Assembly (NCBI GenBank): GCA_017523285.1
Contig: JAFWWU010000161.1
Span: forward strand, 18,705-82,704
Direction: 5' to 3'
Origin: Ruminococcus sp.
Lineage (GTDB): Bacteria; Bacillota; Clostridia; Oscillospirales; Ruminococcaceae
Length of the DNA: 64,000 bases
The notes below the pieces were generated by a model, which did not search any database, was not told where the DNA came from, and saw only the letters and a program-made list of their open reading frames with translations. Of this stretch, positions 16,808 to 25,506 are shown one piece after another; within the stretch, counting starts at the first letter, position 1, and each line of letters begins with the position of its first letter. Both the position numbers and the translations under genes were made by a program.

Positions 16808-17386
16808 ATGGGACTTTTGAAGATTACAACAACGCCAATAGAGTATGAAATTAAAATTGAAAAAGCTAAGCTTAAGCTTAAAGAGCATGAAATGAATGAA
16901 AGCTCGGCACGCATAAGAAAGCTTACACAGCAGAAACAGATTTCAGACAGAAGAGTAGCAGCAAATCCACAGGCGATAAATGACGCTCAGAGAGCTTCCG
17001 AGAATTTCCAGTCGGTAGCAAGACAGCGAGTAAAAGTAAAATCGACGCCTGTAAACGCTGTTATGCCTCAGAATATGAATACAGTAAATACGGGGCAACC
17101 CGTTGCGGCAGCGAATACATCACCGCAGATTAAAAATGTAAATGTTGATTCAGATTACGAATTTCAGACAATGGCATTCGGTTCTCCCGACAGCTTTTAC
17201 AGAGAATCGTTCAATATTGCTTCAACAAAGCCGAATGAATGGGCGATGTCGAAGAATGAGCTTGAATTTGTTCCGGGACGTTTCAAGATGGAAATTACTC
17301 AGTTCCCTGAAGTAAATATTGAATATACAGGCGGATTTATGTATGTTCCCGCAAGTGCAGACCCTGAATACGAGGAAACACAATAA
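16808..17386 (+). CDS. YviE-like flagellar-locus protein (DUF6470-like)
   Basis: A 192-residue protein between flgL and fliW, exactly where Bacillus carries yviE. It begins MGLLKITTTPIEYEIKIEKAKLKL, similar to the family's KITTTPA start, has a helical middle (residues 30-80), a proline/asparagine-rich linker, and a C-terminal FEMEITQFPEVNIEYTGGFMYVP-like beta region. AAGGAGG lies before the ATG. The biochemical role is not known; the domain number is from memory. Confidence 0.78.
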   Translation: MGLLKITTTPIEYEIKIEKAKLKLKEHEMNESSARIRKLTQQKQISDRRVAANPQAINDAQRASENFQSVARQRVKVKSTPVNAVMPQNMNTVNTGQPVAAANTSPQIKNVNVDSDYEFQTMAFGSPDSFYRESFNIASTKPNEWAMSKNELEFVPGRFKMEITQFPEVNIEYTGGFMYVPASADPEYEETQ

Positions 17387-17414
17387 CCTTATATAGAAAG
17401 GACGAAAAATAATT

Positions 17415-17843
17415 ATGATAATCAAAACAAGAGATTTCGGAGAAATTGAAATAGATGAAAAAGAAATAGTAACATTCAAGTGTCCTATTCTGGGCTTTGA
17501 TGATTTCAAGGAATTTATCGTTCTTATAGATGAATCAATCGGAGAAAATTTTGCATGGCTTCAGTCTGTTGAAGAAAGCGAGCTTTGCTTCACACTTGCA
17601 AATCCGAAGCTTATCGGCGATGATTATAAGCCTCATATCAATGATGATTATATGAATGCGGTTGGCGGAAGCTATGATGAAATGTGGCTTATTGATGTTA
17701 TCAGCGAAAAGGTTTCAGATTCAAAGGTTAATCTGAAAAGCCCGATTATCATAAACACAAAGGAAAAGCTTGGTGCACAGGCAATATCAGAAAGCCCTCT
17801 GCCTATAAGATATCAGCTTTTTGCAGGGAAGGAGAGTGTATAA
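17415..17843 (+). CDS. fliW: Flagellar assembly factor FliW
   Basis: A 142-residue FliW, which binds flagellin or CsrA and relieves CsrA repression of flagellin translation. Family features include the N-terminal TRDFGEIEIDEKEIVTF, a GFDDFKEFIVL segment and WLQSVEESELCFTLANP near residues 45-62, and late NLKSPIIINTKEKLGAQ. It lies 3 bases before csrA, the classic pairing. Confidence 0.95.
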   Translation: MIIKTRDFGEIEIDEKEIVTFKCPILGFDDFKEFIVLIDESIGENFAWLQSVEESELCFTLANPKLIGDDYKPHINDDYMNAVGGSYDEMWLIDVISEKVSDSKVNLKSPIIINTKEKLGAQAISESPLPIRYQLFAGKESV

Positions 17844-17846
17844 ATT

Positions 17847-18068
17847 ATGTTGGTACTCTCCAGAAAAGTAGAAGAATCAATTCTTATCGGTGATAATATA
17901 GAAATAAAAATACTTGACGTTACAGGTGACAAGGTGCAGATTGGTATTACTGCTCCGAAAGAGGTTACAGTTTTACGTTCCGAATTAAAGGAAACAATTG
18001 AAGAAAACAAGAGCTCGGCAACAGGTGCGTCAAAGGATTTACTTCAGGAGCTTTTTGGCAAGAAGTAA
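17847..18068 (+). CDS. csrA: Carbon storage regulator / translational repressor CsrA
   Basis: A 73-residue RNA-binding protein: MLVLSRKVEESILIGDNIEIKIL at the N-terminus, then GDKVQIGITAPKEVTVLR, including the conserved R-x-R-K and GxxAP motifs. CsrA dimers bind GGA motifs in hairpin loops. The flagellin leader at 47893-47991 contains candidate sites. GGAGAG lies before the ATG. The C-terminal tail of about 15 residues is variable, as usual. Confidence 0.97.
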   Translation: MLVLSRKVEESILIGDNIEIKILDVTGDKVQIGITAPKEVTVLRSELKETIEENKSSATGASKDLLQELFGKK

Positions 18069-18071
18069 TAA

Positions 18072-18108
18072 AAATGAGCCGTAAGGGATAACCCCAAGCG
18101 GCTCATTT
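18072..18108. terminator. Bidirectional hairpin terminator between csrA and a convergent gene
   Basis: AAATGAGCCG and CGGCTCATTT flank an inner GGG-ATAA-CCC element, with A-runs on the left and T-runs on the right, so it can act on both strands. It lies between csrA and the convergent minus-strand gene, and overlaps the last bases of the latter. Confidence 0.8.
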
Positions 18109-18774
18109 AAATATATTTTTCTTATTGTAATCAACGGCGTTACTTGTCATCTGACGAGTGATTTCCTTTAATGCCGATTTTCTGATGTATCTCAGCAGAA
18201 TATGTCGGCTTGATGCGTCAATATCGGTAATATTGTAACGGTATTTTGCTTTGCGGCTGTTTTTTCCGAAAAGCATACCGCCATCGTCAAATGTTAGAGA
18301 AAGCTGAATTTTATTTGCGAAAATAGGTGCTCCTACTGTAATTTTGAGCTCATTGTCGTTTTTTTCGGGCGAAAGCTTTGCACCTGAAACGATAAGCTTA
18401 TTCGGAGAACACGATACAATTTCGCATTGTTCGTAGGTTGTAGTGAAAAAACGCTTTTTTGTACAGGTGATCGGAATTTTCACAGGAACTTCGATAACCT
18501 CTTCGGCACCTTCGCAAAGAGTGATATTTATCGGCTGAACACGGATGAAACGCTTTGACGATACGAAAGTCGGTCCGTAAATTATAAATGCCTTTACGCC
18601 TTGATAGCGTGTGAGGATTGTTACGGGGGAATTAAGCGGAAGAAGCGGAACGAAATCACTGTAGAATTCACAGGTTCTCGATTTGAATGATACTTTTGCA
18701 GTACCCTTGATAGTCAGCTTTTCAAATGAAAATGTTGCTTCAAGAGAAAATGAGTCAATATGCTCTAAATTCAT
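18103..18774 (-). CDS. Hypothetical protein, weak PilZ-like C-terminal half
   Basis: A 223-residue soluble protein that appears to have two beta-rich parts: an N-terminal segment (residues 1-95), then residues 95-205 with the strand order and the ending RHILLRYIRKSALKEI resembling a PilZ domain. The c-di-GMP motifs RxxxR and D/NxSxxG are not present, so binding is doubtful. AGGAG precedes the ATG on the minus strand and it has its own promoter. It lies opposite to the flagellar genes between csrA and fliD, so a motility role is possible but not shown. Confidence 0.65.
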   Translation of the reverse strand: MNLEHIDSFSLEATFSFEKLTIKGTAKVSFKSRTCEFYSDFVPLLPLNSPVTILTRYQGVKAFIIYGPTFVSSKRFIRVQPINITLCEGAEEVIEVPVKIPITCTKKRFFTTTYEQCEIVSCSPNKLIVSGAKLSPEKNDNELKITVGAPIFANKIQLSLTFDDGGMLFGKNSRKAKYRYNITDIDASSRHILLRYIRKSALKEITRQMTSNAVDYNKKNIFK

Positions 18775-18848
18775 ACAAATAACGCTCCTTTCGTAAAAAT
18801 ACAGATATTTTTTGCAGAATGTGTATGCTGAAAAATTTATATTGATTA

Positions 18849-18877
18849 ATTATAACATATAGCGTCTGAAAAATCAA
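18849..18877 (-). promoter_or_regulatory. Sigma-A promoter for the minus-strand gene ending at 18103
   Basis: On the minus strand, TTGATT (18877-18872) and TATAAT (18854-18849) are separated by 17 bases. They lie about 75-100 bases before the ATG, which has a good AAAGGAG site. Confidence 0.7.
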
Positions 18878-18922
18878 GCGTAAATGCATAGATTTTCACA
18901 GTCGTTAAAAGAGGTGTAATTC

Positions 18923-19408
18923 ATGGATGAAAGAATAGAAAAAATATGCGGACTTCTTGATAAGATAAAGGATTATCTTCTGGAGTTCGAAAAAGAAACA
19001 ATTGAAATTATAACGTGCGACAGCGAAGCTATTGAAGAACATTCGCAGAACAGAGTTACAATTACAGAGAAAATGGATTCGGTTTTCAAGGTGATTGACG
19101 AAATCTGCAAGGATATGGAGCGTGGCGGTGAAATACGCAAGATAATCAGAAATGTTGCTGATTTTACAACCGTAGACCCTGAGCTTGAACCTGTTTTCTT
19201 CAAAGCACAGAGTATTTTCTCGCTTCTGAGCCGACTTAAAGATTCCGATGTGCAGGCGTTCAGCCGTGTAAATATTGAAAAGGATATGCTTCTTAAAAAA
19301 ATCAGAGAGATGAATACAGGTCAGGAAGCTAAGGCGGCAAAGTTCAAAATCGGTACAGATACAAATGAAAACAAGGCTTATCTTGGTTTCAGCAAAAAAA
19401 CTGTATAA
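18923..19408 (+). CDS. Hypothetical helical protein of the flagellar block, possibly a FlgN-like chaperone
   Basis: A 161-residue, charged and almost fully helical protein (long heptad-like helices over residues 1-65 and 95-135) with no signal peptide. It has AGAGGTG before the ATG and lies just upstream of fliD/fliS. Size and helix pattern resemble flagellar export chaperones such as FlgN, but no diagnostic motif is visible. I do not assign a function. Confidence 0.65.
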   Translation: MDERIEKICGLLDKIKDYLLEFEKETIEIITCDSEAIEEHSQNRVTITEKMDSVFKVIDEICKDMERGGEIRKIIRNVADFTTVDPELEPVFFKAQSIFSLLSRLKDSDVQAFSRVNIEKDMLLKKIREMNTGQEAKAAKFKIGTDTNENKAYLGFSKKTV

Positions 19409-19425
19409 AAATTTTGGAAAAACAC

Positions 19426-19452
19426 TTTAATTCAGAAAAAATATGCCGATAT
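19426..19452 (+). promoter_or_regulatory. Candidate sigma-28 promoter for fliD-fliS
   Basis: TTTAA at 19426-19430, a 14-base spacer and a perfect GCCGATAT at 19445-19452. The reverse complement ATATCGGC lies at 19481-19488, so TGCCGATAT/ATATCGGCA could also fold as a hairpin or act as an inverted site. The leader to fliD is about 90 bases. Confidence 0.55.
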
Positions 19453-19549
19453 ATAGATTAAGATAAGTGCTTTTATGTAAATATCGGCACAGAAAAGTAA
19501 AATTTCCTGTATAAAACGACAGGTTGCACTATAAAAGGAGGTAGGATTT

Positions 19550-21739
19550 ATGCAGATTTCATCAGAATCAAGTTCATATACAAATTCAGCGTATAGCAGT
19601 AACGGTGTGTCAGGTCTTATGTCAGGTATGGATACCGAAGGTCTTGTAAAGAGTATGCTTTCAGGCATTCAGACTAAGATTGACAGACAGAATCAGCAGA
19701 AAACACAGCTTGAATGGAAACAGGAAAGCTATCGTGATGTAATTTCCAAAATCAACTCTTTCCAGTCTAAGTATCTGGATCTTACATCTTCAACAAGCCT
19801 TCGTACAACAGGTTTCTTTAATCAGATGAAGAGCGAAAGCTCAAACAGTGCGGTTAAAATCAACAGTGCTTCATCAGGTACATCACAGGATTTCAAAATT
19901 CAGGTTGCACAGCTTGCAACAGCTACAAAGCTTACATCAGGCAAGTTCAGCACAGGCGAAATTAAGATGGATCTTGATGCTATTGCAGCTAATATGGAAG
20001 AACATTTCAGCGCACCTGAGCAGAATATCACTTTTAAGGTTGGTGATAAAGAAGTTTCAATCAATCTTTGTGGTGTTGAGACTGGCGCAGACGATAAACC
20101 ATCACTTGAAAATATGGTTGATAAAATCAACACTCAGCTTCAGGCTGGTGGAATTGATGCTAAGCTTGAAATTGGTGATGAAAATATGATTACTGTTACA
20201 AGCACCGTTAATGAAGATGAGGGCGCACTTTCAATATCAGGCTCATCAAATGCACTTTCCACACTTGGTCTTAAAGCTATGACTCTTGGCGGAGAAAATG
20301 ACACAGTATACAATTCAACAACAGCCGCTGATGCTTCAAAGCTTGATAATGCACCGCCTACAACAGCAGAAATCAATGTAACTCTTGACGGCAAGACAAA
20401 AACTCTTTCAATCACCAATGGAACTAAAGACCAGGTTCTTGAGTCTTTGACATCACAGATGAAGGCAGCCTTCGGTTCAAGCGTTACTATTGATAAGCAG
20501 ACAGGTACTATAACAGCTAAGCAGGGGCAGACATTATCATTCTCAGGTGATACATCCGTTCTCGGTATTGAGCAGGGCGCTTGCACAAGACTTACAACAT
20601 CTACAAAGCTTTCAGACCTCGGAATTGAGGGTGATAATTATACATTTAAAATCAACAACAAGGAATTTGAATTTACTGCTGATAACACAGTAAACGATGT
20701 TATAAACAAGATTAATTCTTCAGGCGTTGGCGCAAAGATGGTTTATAATTCACTCAGCGACAGCTTCACACTTACATCAACCGAAACAGGCGAGGGGTTC
20801 GCTCTTACAGTTGAAGGTAATCTTGGAGAAAAATTCTTTAAAGATGCTGAAACAACAGAAGGTCAGAATGCTATCGTAAATATTGACGGAGTTACAGTTG
20901 AACGTACTTCAAACAATATCAGCTATAACGGAGTTTCAATGGAGCTTCGTGGCGTAACGGGTGATTACTTTGACGAAAGCGGTGCACTTGTTGAAAATGA
21001 AGACGGTACTTTAGCTGCAGCAGACGGCACAGAAGATAAGGCTGCTGAAATTACCGCAAACCGTGACACTTCAAAGGTCATGGAAACAATCAAGAGCTTC
21101 GTTGAAGATTACAATAAACTCATTGAAGAGCTTAACAAGCTTACACATCAGAAAAAGAGCTATAAGGAATACGCTCCTCTTACAGAGGCACAGAAAAAAG
21201 AGATGAGCGAATCTGAAATCACAGCATGGGAGAAAAAGGCTCACGAGGGACTTTTAAGTGGTGACAGTGATATCAATAAATTCCTTTCTTCAATGCGTTC
21301 AACAATCTATTCGACAACAAGCGGCGGCACATCGCTTTCAATGTTCGGTATTGATACTTCTTCAAACTGGAAGGATTACGGAAAGCTTGAAATCGATGAG
21401 AAAAAGCTTACTGAATTCCTTTCAAGTGATGCAGAGGCTGTTATTTCAACCTTTACATCAGTAGCAAACGGACTTAATGATGCATGTAAGGCTGCTGCAA
21501 ATACAAGCTCTGCTTCACCAGGTTCACTTGTTGCACTTGCAGGTGTTGAAGGTAGAGTAAGTGAAAAGAATAACACAATCAAGAAACAGCTTGATGCCAT
21601 AGCAGAAAAGATAAAGAATCTTCAGAGCGTTTACGATCAGAGAAAAGAACGCTACTGGAAACAGTTCAATGCTATGGAACAGGTTATCGGCAACATGTCA
21701 AGTACAAGCAGTTATCTCACATCAATGCTGGGATATTAA
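19550..21739 (+). CDS. fliD: Flagellar filament cap protein FliD (HAP2)
   Basis: A 729-residue cap protein. N-terminal GLMSGMDTEGLVKSMLSGIQTKIDRQNQQKTQLEWKQESYRDV matches FliD_N; the C-terminal part has DYNKLIEELNKLTHQKKSYKEYAPLTEAQKKEMSESEI and ends RYWKQFNAMEQVIGNMSSTSSYLTSMLGY, a FliD_C hallmark. The middle holds threonine/serine-rich repeated beta domains and is longer than in many species (about 500). AAAGGAGG precedes the ATG. FliD caps and polymerises the filament. Confidence 0.96.
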   Translation: MQISSESSSYTNSAYSSNGVSGLMSGMDTEGLVKSMLSGIQTKIDRQNQQKTQLEWKQESYRDVISKINSFQSKYLDLTSSTSLRTTGFFNQMKSESSNSAVKINSASSGTSQDFKIQVAQLATATKLTSGKFSTGEIKMDLDAIAANMEEHFSAPEQNITFKVGDKEVSINLCGVETGADDKPSLENMVDKINTQLQAGGIDAKLEIGDENMITVTSTVNEDEGALSISGSSNALSTLGLKAMTLGGENDTVYNSTTAADASKLDNAPPTTAEINVTLDGKTKTLSITNGTKDQVLESLTSQMKAAFGSSVTIDKQTGTITAKQGQTLSFSGDTSVLGIEQGACTRLTTSTKLSDLGIEGDNYTFKINNKEFEFTADNTVNDVINKINSSGVGAKMVYNSLSDSFTLTSTETGEGFALTVEGNLGEKFFKDAETTEGQNAIVNIDGVTVERTSNNISYNGVSMELRGVTGDYFDESGALVENEDGTLAAADGTEDKAAEITANRDTSKVMETIKSFVEDYNKLIEELNKLTHQKKSYKEYAPLTEAQKKEMSESEITAWEKKAHEGLLSGDSDINKFLSSMRSTIYSTTSGGTSLSMFGIDTSSNWKDYGKLEIDEKKLTEFLSSDAEAVISTFTSVANGLNDACKAAANTSSASPGSLVALAGVEGRVSEKNNTIKKQLDAIAEKIKNLQSVYDQRKERYWKQFNAMEQVIGNMSSTSSYLTSMLGY

Positions 21740-21767
21740 TCATATATAATGTAAGGAGGATTAAGCT

Positions 21768-22148
21768 ATGCCGGTTAATCCATATAAAAAATATCAGGAG
21801 CAATCAATAGCAACAATGACTCAGGGCGAGCTTCTTAATGTCCTGTATGAAACTTGCTACAAGAGAATAAATACAGCAATTATCGCAATAGAAGAAAAGA
21901 AATATGACGTTGCAAATCAGAACGTACAAAAGGCAAAGAATATTATAAGACATCTTGATGAAACTCTTGATAAAAATTATGAGATTTCAGAAAGCCTTGC
22001 ATCTCTTTACGACTTCTTTATATATCAGCTCACAACAGCAAATGTAAAGAAAAATACAGAAATGCTTCGTGAAGTTGCAGAAATGATTGACGAACTTGGA
22101 AAGACTTTCAAGGAAGCTGATAAGATTGCGAGAAAGAAAAGAGCATAA
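21768..22148 (+). CDS. fliS: Flagellin export chaperone FliS
   Basis: A 126-residue helical protein starting NPYKKYQEQSIATMTQGELLNVLYE, the conserved FliS N-terminus, with IALYDFFIYQL-like SLYDFFIYQLTTANVKKN. FliS binds the flagellin C-terminus before export. AAGGAGG lies before the ATG; fliD-fliS pairing is standard. A terminator follows. Confidence 0.95.
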   Translation: MPVNPYKKYQEQSIATMTQGELLNVLYETCYKRINTAIIAIEEKKYDVANQNVQKAKNIIRHLDETLDKNYEISESLASLYDFFIYQLTTANVKKNTEMLREVAEMIDELGKTFKEADKIARKKRA

Positions 22149-22156
22149 TAGCTATA

Positions 22157-22187
22157 AGCAGACATCTTAAACGGTGTCTGCTTTTTT
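22157..22187 (+). terminator. Intrinsic terminator after fliS
   Basis: AGCAGACATC pairs with GGTGTCTGCT (one G-T wobble), followed directly by TTTTTTA. It closes the late flagellar block. Confidence 0.88.
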
Positions 22188-22339
22188 ACTGTCAGTATAA
22201 ATGAAGGTTGATATTGCATAATGTTTAGGGATGAAATGTAAAAAACAAAAAAGATAAAACATTTTTTCATTATTGTAACAGAATTGATGTTCATTTTTGG
22301 TTCATTTTGTAGATTTTTAGGATTTAGAAGGTTTTTTTG

Positions 22340-22368
22340 TTGACATTAGAAATCAAAAGTGCTATCAT
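22340..22368 (+). promoter_or_regulatory. Sigma-A promoter for the long flgB-to-PilZ operon
   Basis: TTGACA at 22340-22345 and TATCAT at 22363-22368 with a 17-base spacer. The expected leader of about 195 bases (to flgB at 22571) holds no gene. It contains a few short inverted repeats and a GCCGAAAT at 22503-22510 that resembles a sigma-28 -10 but lacks the TTTAA-N14 partner seen elsewhere. Confidence 0.75.
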
Positions 22369-22570
22369 ATTAATATATAAAAATAAAATAGGGATACTGG
22401 ACAAGTGGTAATTTTCACCAAAAATAACGGTATTGTATTGTGCAAAAACACTTCGGACTTTGATTTTGCGTTTTACATTAGGTAATATATACACGGTTTT
22501 AAGCCGAAATCTTACGTTATGCCAAATATCCCGTTTTAATCACGAACAAGAATGAAAGGAGTTTTTGTGT

Positions 22571-22954
22571 ATGTTTTTCAATTCCTTGGATTTTAAAGCT
22601 ATGGAAGCGAGTCTTAATGCACTTAATACAAAACAGCAGGTTATTACGCAGAATCTTGCAAATATTGATACTCCCGGATATAAAACTCAGGAGGTATCTT
22701 TTGAAGATGTGCTCAATAATCAGATAGAGGGCAAAAGAAGACGTAATTCTGACGGAACTGTTGATTACGCTTTTGAAACTACTATTAAAGATACAGAGAA
22801 TACATATTTCAATACAGACGGCAACAATGTTGACGTTGATAAGGAATCGCTTGAGCTTTACTCAACATATCTTCATTCATCATATATTATTCAGAAGATG
22901 AATACTACTATCGGAACATACAGATATGTTATGACTCAGGCAAACTTCAAGTAA
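22571..22954 (+). CDS. flgB: Flagellar rod protein FlgB
   Basis: A 127-residue proximal-rod protein. The N-terminus has ASLNALNTKQQVITQNLANIDTPGYKTQEVSFEDVL, the rod signature, and the C-terminus SSYIIQKMNTTIGTYRYVMTQANFK. ATG 22571 is chosen because AAAGGAG at 22555-22561 is 9 bases upstream. First gene of the fla/che-type operon. Confidence 0.95.
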   Translation: MFFNSLDFKAMEASLNALNTKQQVITQNLANIDTPGYKTQEVSFEDVLNNQIEGKRRRNSDGTVDYAFETTIKDTENTYFNTDGNNVDVDKESLELYSTYLHSSYIIQKMNTTIGTYRYVMTQANFK

Positions 22955-22998
22955 AAAAATACGCCTATATAAATAAGTAGGGCTGATTGGAGAGAAAT

Positions 22999-23424
22999 AT
23001 GGCATTTTTGAATTCGCTTAATATCACAGGCTCGGCTCTTACTGCCGAGAGATATAAAACAGACGTTATTCTGCAGAACATCGCAAATCAGAGCGTTGCG
23101 GCTTCTTCTCCTGAAGAGGCTTATCAGAGAAAACAGGTTGTTTTTCAGGAAAGAATGATGACTTTCGACGAAACTTTGCAGAAGGTTTCGGGCGGCGGTG
23201 TAAGAGTTTCCGAAACAGTTGAGCTTGGCGAGGATGTAAATCCTGTTTACGACCCTGATAACCCGATTGCAGATGAAAACGGATATGTTTATTATCCGAA
23301 TGTAAATAACAGTGAAGAGCAGATTGACCTGCTTGAAACTACAAGAGCTTACGAAGCTAATCTTACTGCGCTTTCAGTTGTTAAGGCAATGGCTGCAAAG
23401 GCACTTGAAATAGGCAAAACTTGA
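22999..23424 (+). CDS. flgC: Flagellar rod protein FlgC
   Basis: A 141-residue proximal-rod protein with the N-terminal ITGSALTAERYKTDVILQNIANQSV signature and the C-terminal helix IDLLETTRAYEANLTALSVVKAMAAKALEI. The usual asparagine-rich NIANA-T motif is slightly changed (NQSVAAS). ATG 22999 follows GGAGAG by 6 bases; the in-frame TTG at 22987 overlaps that site. Confidence 0.95.
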   Translation: MAFLNSLNITGSALTAERYKTDVILQNIANQSVAASSPEEAYQRKQVVFQERMMTFDETLQKVSGGGVRVSETVELGEDVNPVYDPDNPIADENGYVYYPNVNNSEEQIDLLETTRAYEANLTALSVVKAMAAKALEIGKT

Positions 23425-23509
23425 TAAAATATGTGTATGATGCCGCTTGATTACGGCAAATATCTGCCGAATGCAGAAATGACAAAAGAATAACGGAGGG
23501 ACTTGAATT

Positions 23510-23848
23510 ATGGCATTTATTACGCCAATGGAGGCTATGAAGCCCATGGAATTTAAAACTATGGAGCTTATGAAGTCTGTAACAAGTATTGATGAAATTC
23601 AGAAGGTTAATAATAAAAATACAGGTTCTGTAAGCTTTGAGGATCAGCTTTTCAGCGCTGTTCAGAAGGTAAGAGATCTTGAAGATGCTTCAAACAAGGC
23701 TTCATACGACCTTGCTGTCGGCAATACTGACGATACTACAGCTGTTATGCTTGCTGCTACAAAGGCAGAAACTGCCATTCAGCTTACTACACAGATTACA
23801 ACAAGAGCTGTGAATGCATATAAAGAAATTATGCAGATGAATATTTAA
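23510..23848 (+). CDS. fliE: Flagellar hook-basal body protein FliE
   Basis: A 112-residue protein with SFEDQLFSAVQKVRDLEDASNKASYDLAVGNTDD and AETAIQLTTQITTRAVNAYKEIMQMNI, matching FliE, which links the MS ring to the rod and is the first substrate of flagellar export. ACGGAGGGAC precedes the ATG. Confidence 0.94.
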   Translation: MAFITPMEAMKPMEFKTMELMKSVTSIDEIQKVNNKNTGSVSFEDQLFSAVQKVRDLEDASNKASYDLAVGNTDDTTAVMLAATKAETAIQLTTQITTRAVNAYKEIMQMNI

Positions 23849-23877
23849 TATAGATAGAGATTAGGTTCGATATAATA

Positions 23878-25500
23878 ATGAAAGAAAAATTTAAAGGTTT
23901 TATAGATAAGATAAAAACAGCCTGGGGAAAGCTTTCTTCGGGCGTAAGAAAGATAATAATTATAGCTCTCAGTGCGTTACTGGTTCTGGCGATTGTGCTT
24001 ACAGTAGTTTTGAATGTTAACAAGGGCGATGGATATATCGTACTTTTTCCTGGTATGGCAGATTCAGAAGCGACAGAGGTGTATCAGTATCTGAGGGCAG
24101 AGGGCGTATCTACTAAGATAAATGCCGAGGGCGAGATTATGGTTCCTCAGGAACAGTGGGATACTCTCGTTTACGACCTTGCACAAAAGGGATATCCACA
24201 GTCTGCACCGTCATATGGTACATATTTTGACAACCTTAGTATGACAATGACTGATTCGGAAAAGCAGCAGCTTATTTTAAAGGATCTTCAGGACAGATTG
24301 CAGATTACATTGAATCGTATCGACGGAATCAAAGGCTCTGTCGTTACAATTTCAGCACCTAAGGAAAATAACTATGCATGGAAGGACAATAATGACAAGC
24401 CGAGTGCAAGCGTTGCACTTACGCTTGATAATCCTTATGCATTTACAGGCGATAATGTTGCCGCCGTTAAAAACCTTGTTGCATTTGCAACTCAGCAGAT
24501 GAAACCTGAGGACGTTGTTGTTATCGATACAACAACAGGCAGAGAGCTTGGCGTTGACGACGGCAAAGAAAAGGAATATGACATAATTTCAAGAGAAAAT
24601 TATGAAAATATTATCCGTGAGCGTATAGAAGAAAGCGTTGAGGAAATTCTCTCAAAACCTTATGGCAGAGATAATGTTTCAGCGGCTTGTACAGTTTCTA
24701 TCAACTACGATAAAATCAATGAGGAAATGCTTGAATACCTCACAAATGAAAACAACGAAGGTGTTGTTGACTGGAAGCACATCATCTATAAGGGCGAAGG
24801 CTTAGAGCAGCTTCCTGCCGAGGGTCCTTCAGGTGAAGAAGATAATACCGATATTCCGAGCTATCCGAATGAATCAGAGGAGTATACAATTACAGACCCT
24901 GATTATCTTGAAAAAGAGATTACATATTCAATCGGACATGTTCTTACTCAGACAGAAAAGGCTCAGGGCGTAATCACAGACTCAACAATCGCAATTACAA
25001 TCAAGACACCACTTCCACTTTCAAATGTTGAAAAAAGCGGTGTAATTGACCTTGTAAAGAATGCGACTGCGATAAGCGATACAACAAAAATAAGTGTATT
25101 TGACTGGCAGAGCGATGAGCTTGAAGAGGATATAACTGATGGTATGCTCTCAAAGGATAAAGTCAAGGATTACAAGATACTTCTCCTTATACTTGCGCTT
25201 ATAGCAATAACATTAATTGCTATTATCATAATCATTCTCGTAAGAAGAGATGCTAAGAAGAAGATTCAGGCAAACGAAAAGAAGAATAAGAAGGCTGTTG
25301 ACCAGCTTGAAGCTAAGCTTGCCGAAACAAAGCGCCGTTCACTTGTTGAAATGGCTAATGAAACTAACAGAGAACAGAAAGAAACAAAGGACGAGGTAAG
25401 ACAATTTGCATTGGATAACCCCGATCTTACTGCGGCTATTGTACGTTCTATGATAAAGGAAGACGAATACGGCCCGCAGGAACAGGAAGATGGTGAATGA
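23878..25500 (+). CDS. fliF: Flagellar MS-ring protein FliF
   Basis: A 540-residue membrane protein with a first helix near residues 25-45, ring-building domain containing QRALEGEL-like DSEKQQLILKDLQDRLQITLNRIDGIKGSVVTIS, and a second helix near residues 436-460, followed by a cytoplasmic FliG-binding tail EVRQFALDNPDLTAAIVRSMI. Length is normal. It forms the base of the motor. Confidence 0.96.
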   Translation: MKEKFKGFIDKIKTAWGKLSSGVRKIIIIALSALLVLAIVLTVVLNVNKGDGYIVLFPGMADSEATEVYQYLRAEGVSTKINAEGEIMVPQEQWDTLVYDLAQKGYPQSAPSYGTYFDNLSMTMTDSEKQQLILKDLQDRLQITLNRIDGIKGSVVTISAPKENNYAWKDNNDKPSASVALTLDNPYAFTGDNVAAVKNLVAFATQQMKPEDVVVIDTTTGRELGVDDGKEKEYDIISRENYENIIRERIEESVEEILSKPYGRDNVSAACTVSINYDKINEEMLEYLTNENNEGVVDWKHIIYKGEGLEQLPAEGPSGEEDNTDIPSYPNESEEYTITDPDYLEKEITYSIGHVLTQTEKAQGVITDSTIAITIKTPLPLSNVEKSGVIDLVKNATAISDTTKISVFDWQSDELEEDITDGMLSKDKVKDYKILLLILALIAITLIAIIIIILVRRDAKKKIQANEKKNKKAVDQLEAKLAETKRRSLVEMANETNREQKETKDEVRQFALDNPDLTAAIVRSMIKEDEYGPQEQEDGE

Positions 25501-25506
25501 TAATAA

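Noticed and set aside
20140-20586. Minus-strand frames inside fliD
   Set aside because: Shadow of the threonine/serine-rich fliD coding sequence, without start signals.
22503-22510. GCCGAAAT as a sigma-28 -10 for flgB
   Set aside because: No TTTAA lies 14 bases upstream, and a good sigma-A promoter at 22340-22368 explains the operon.
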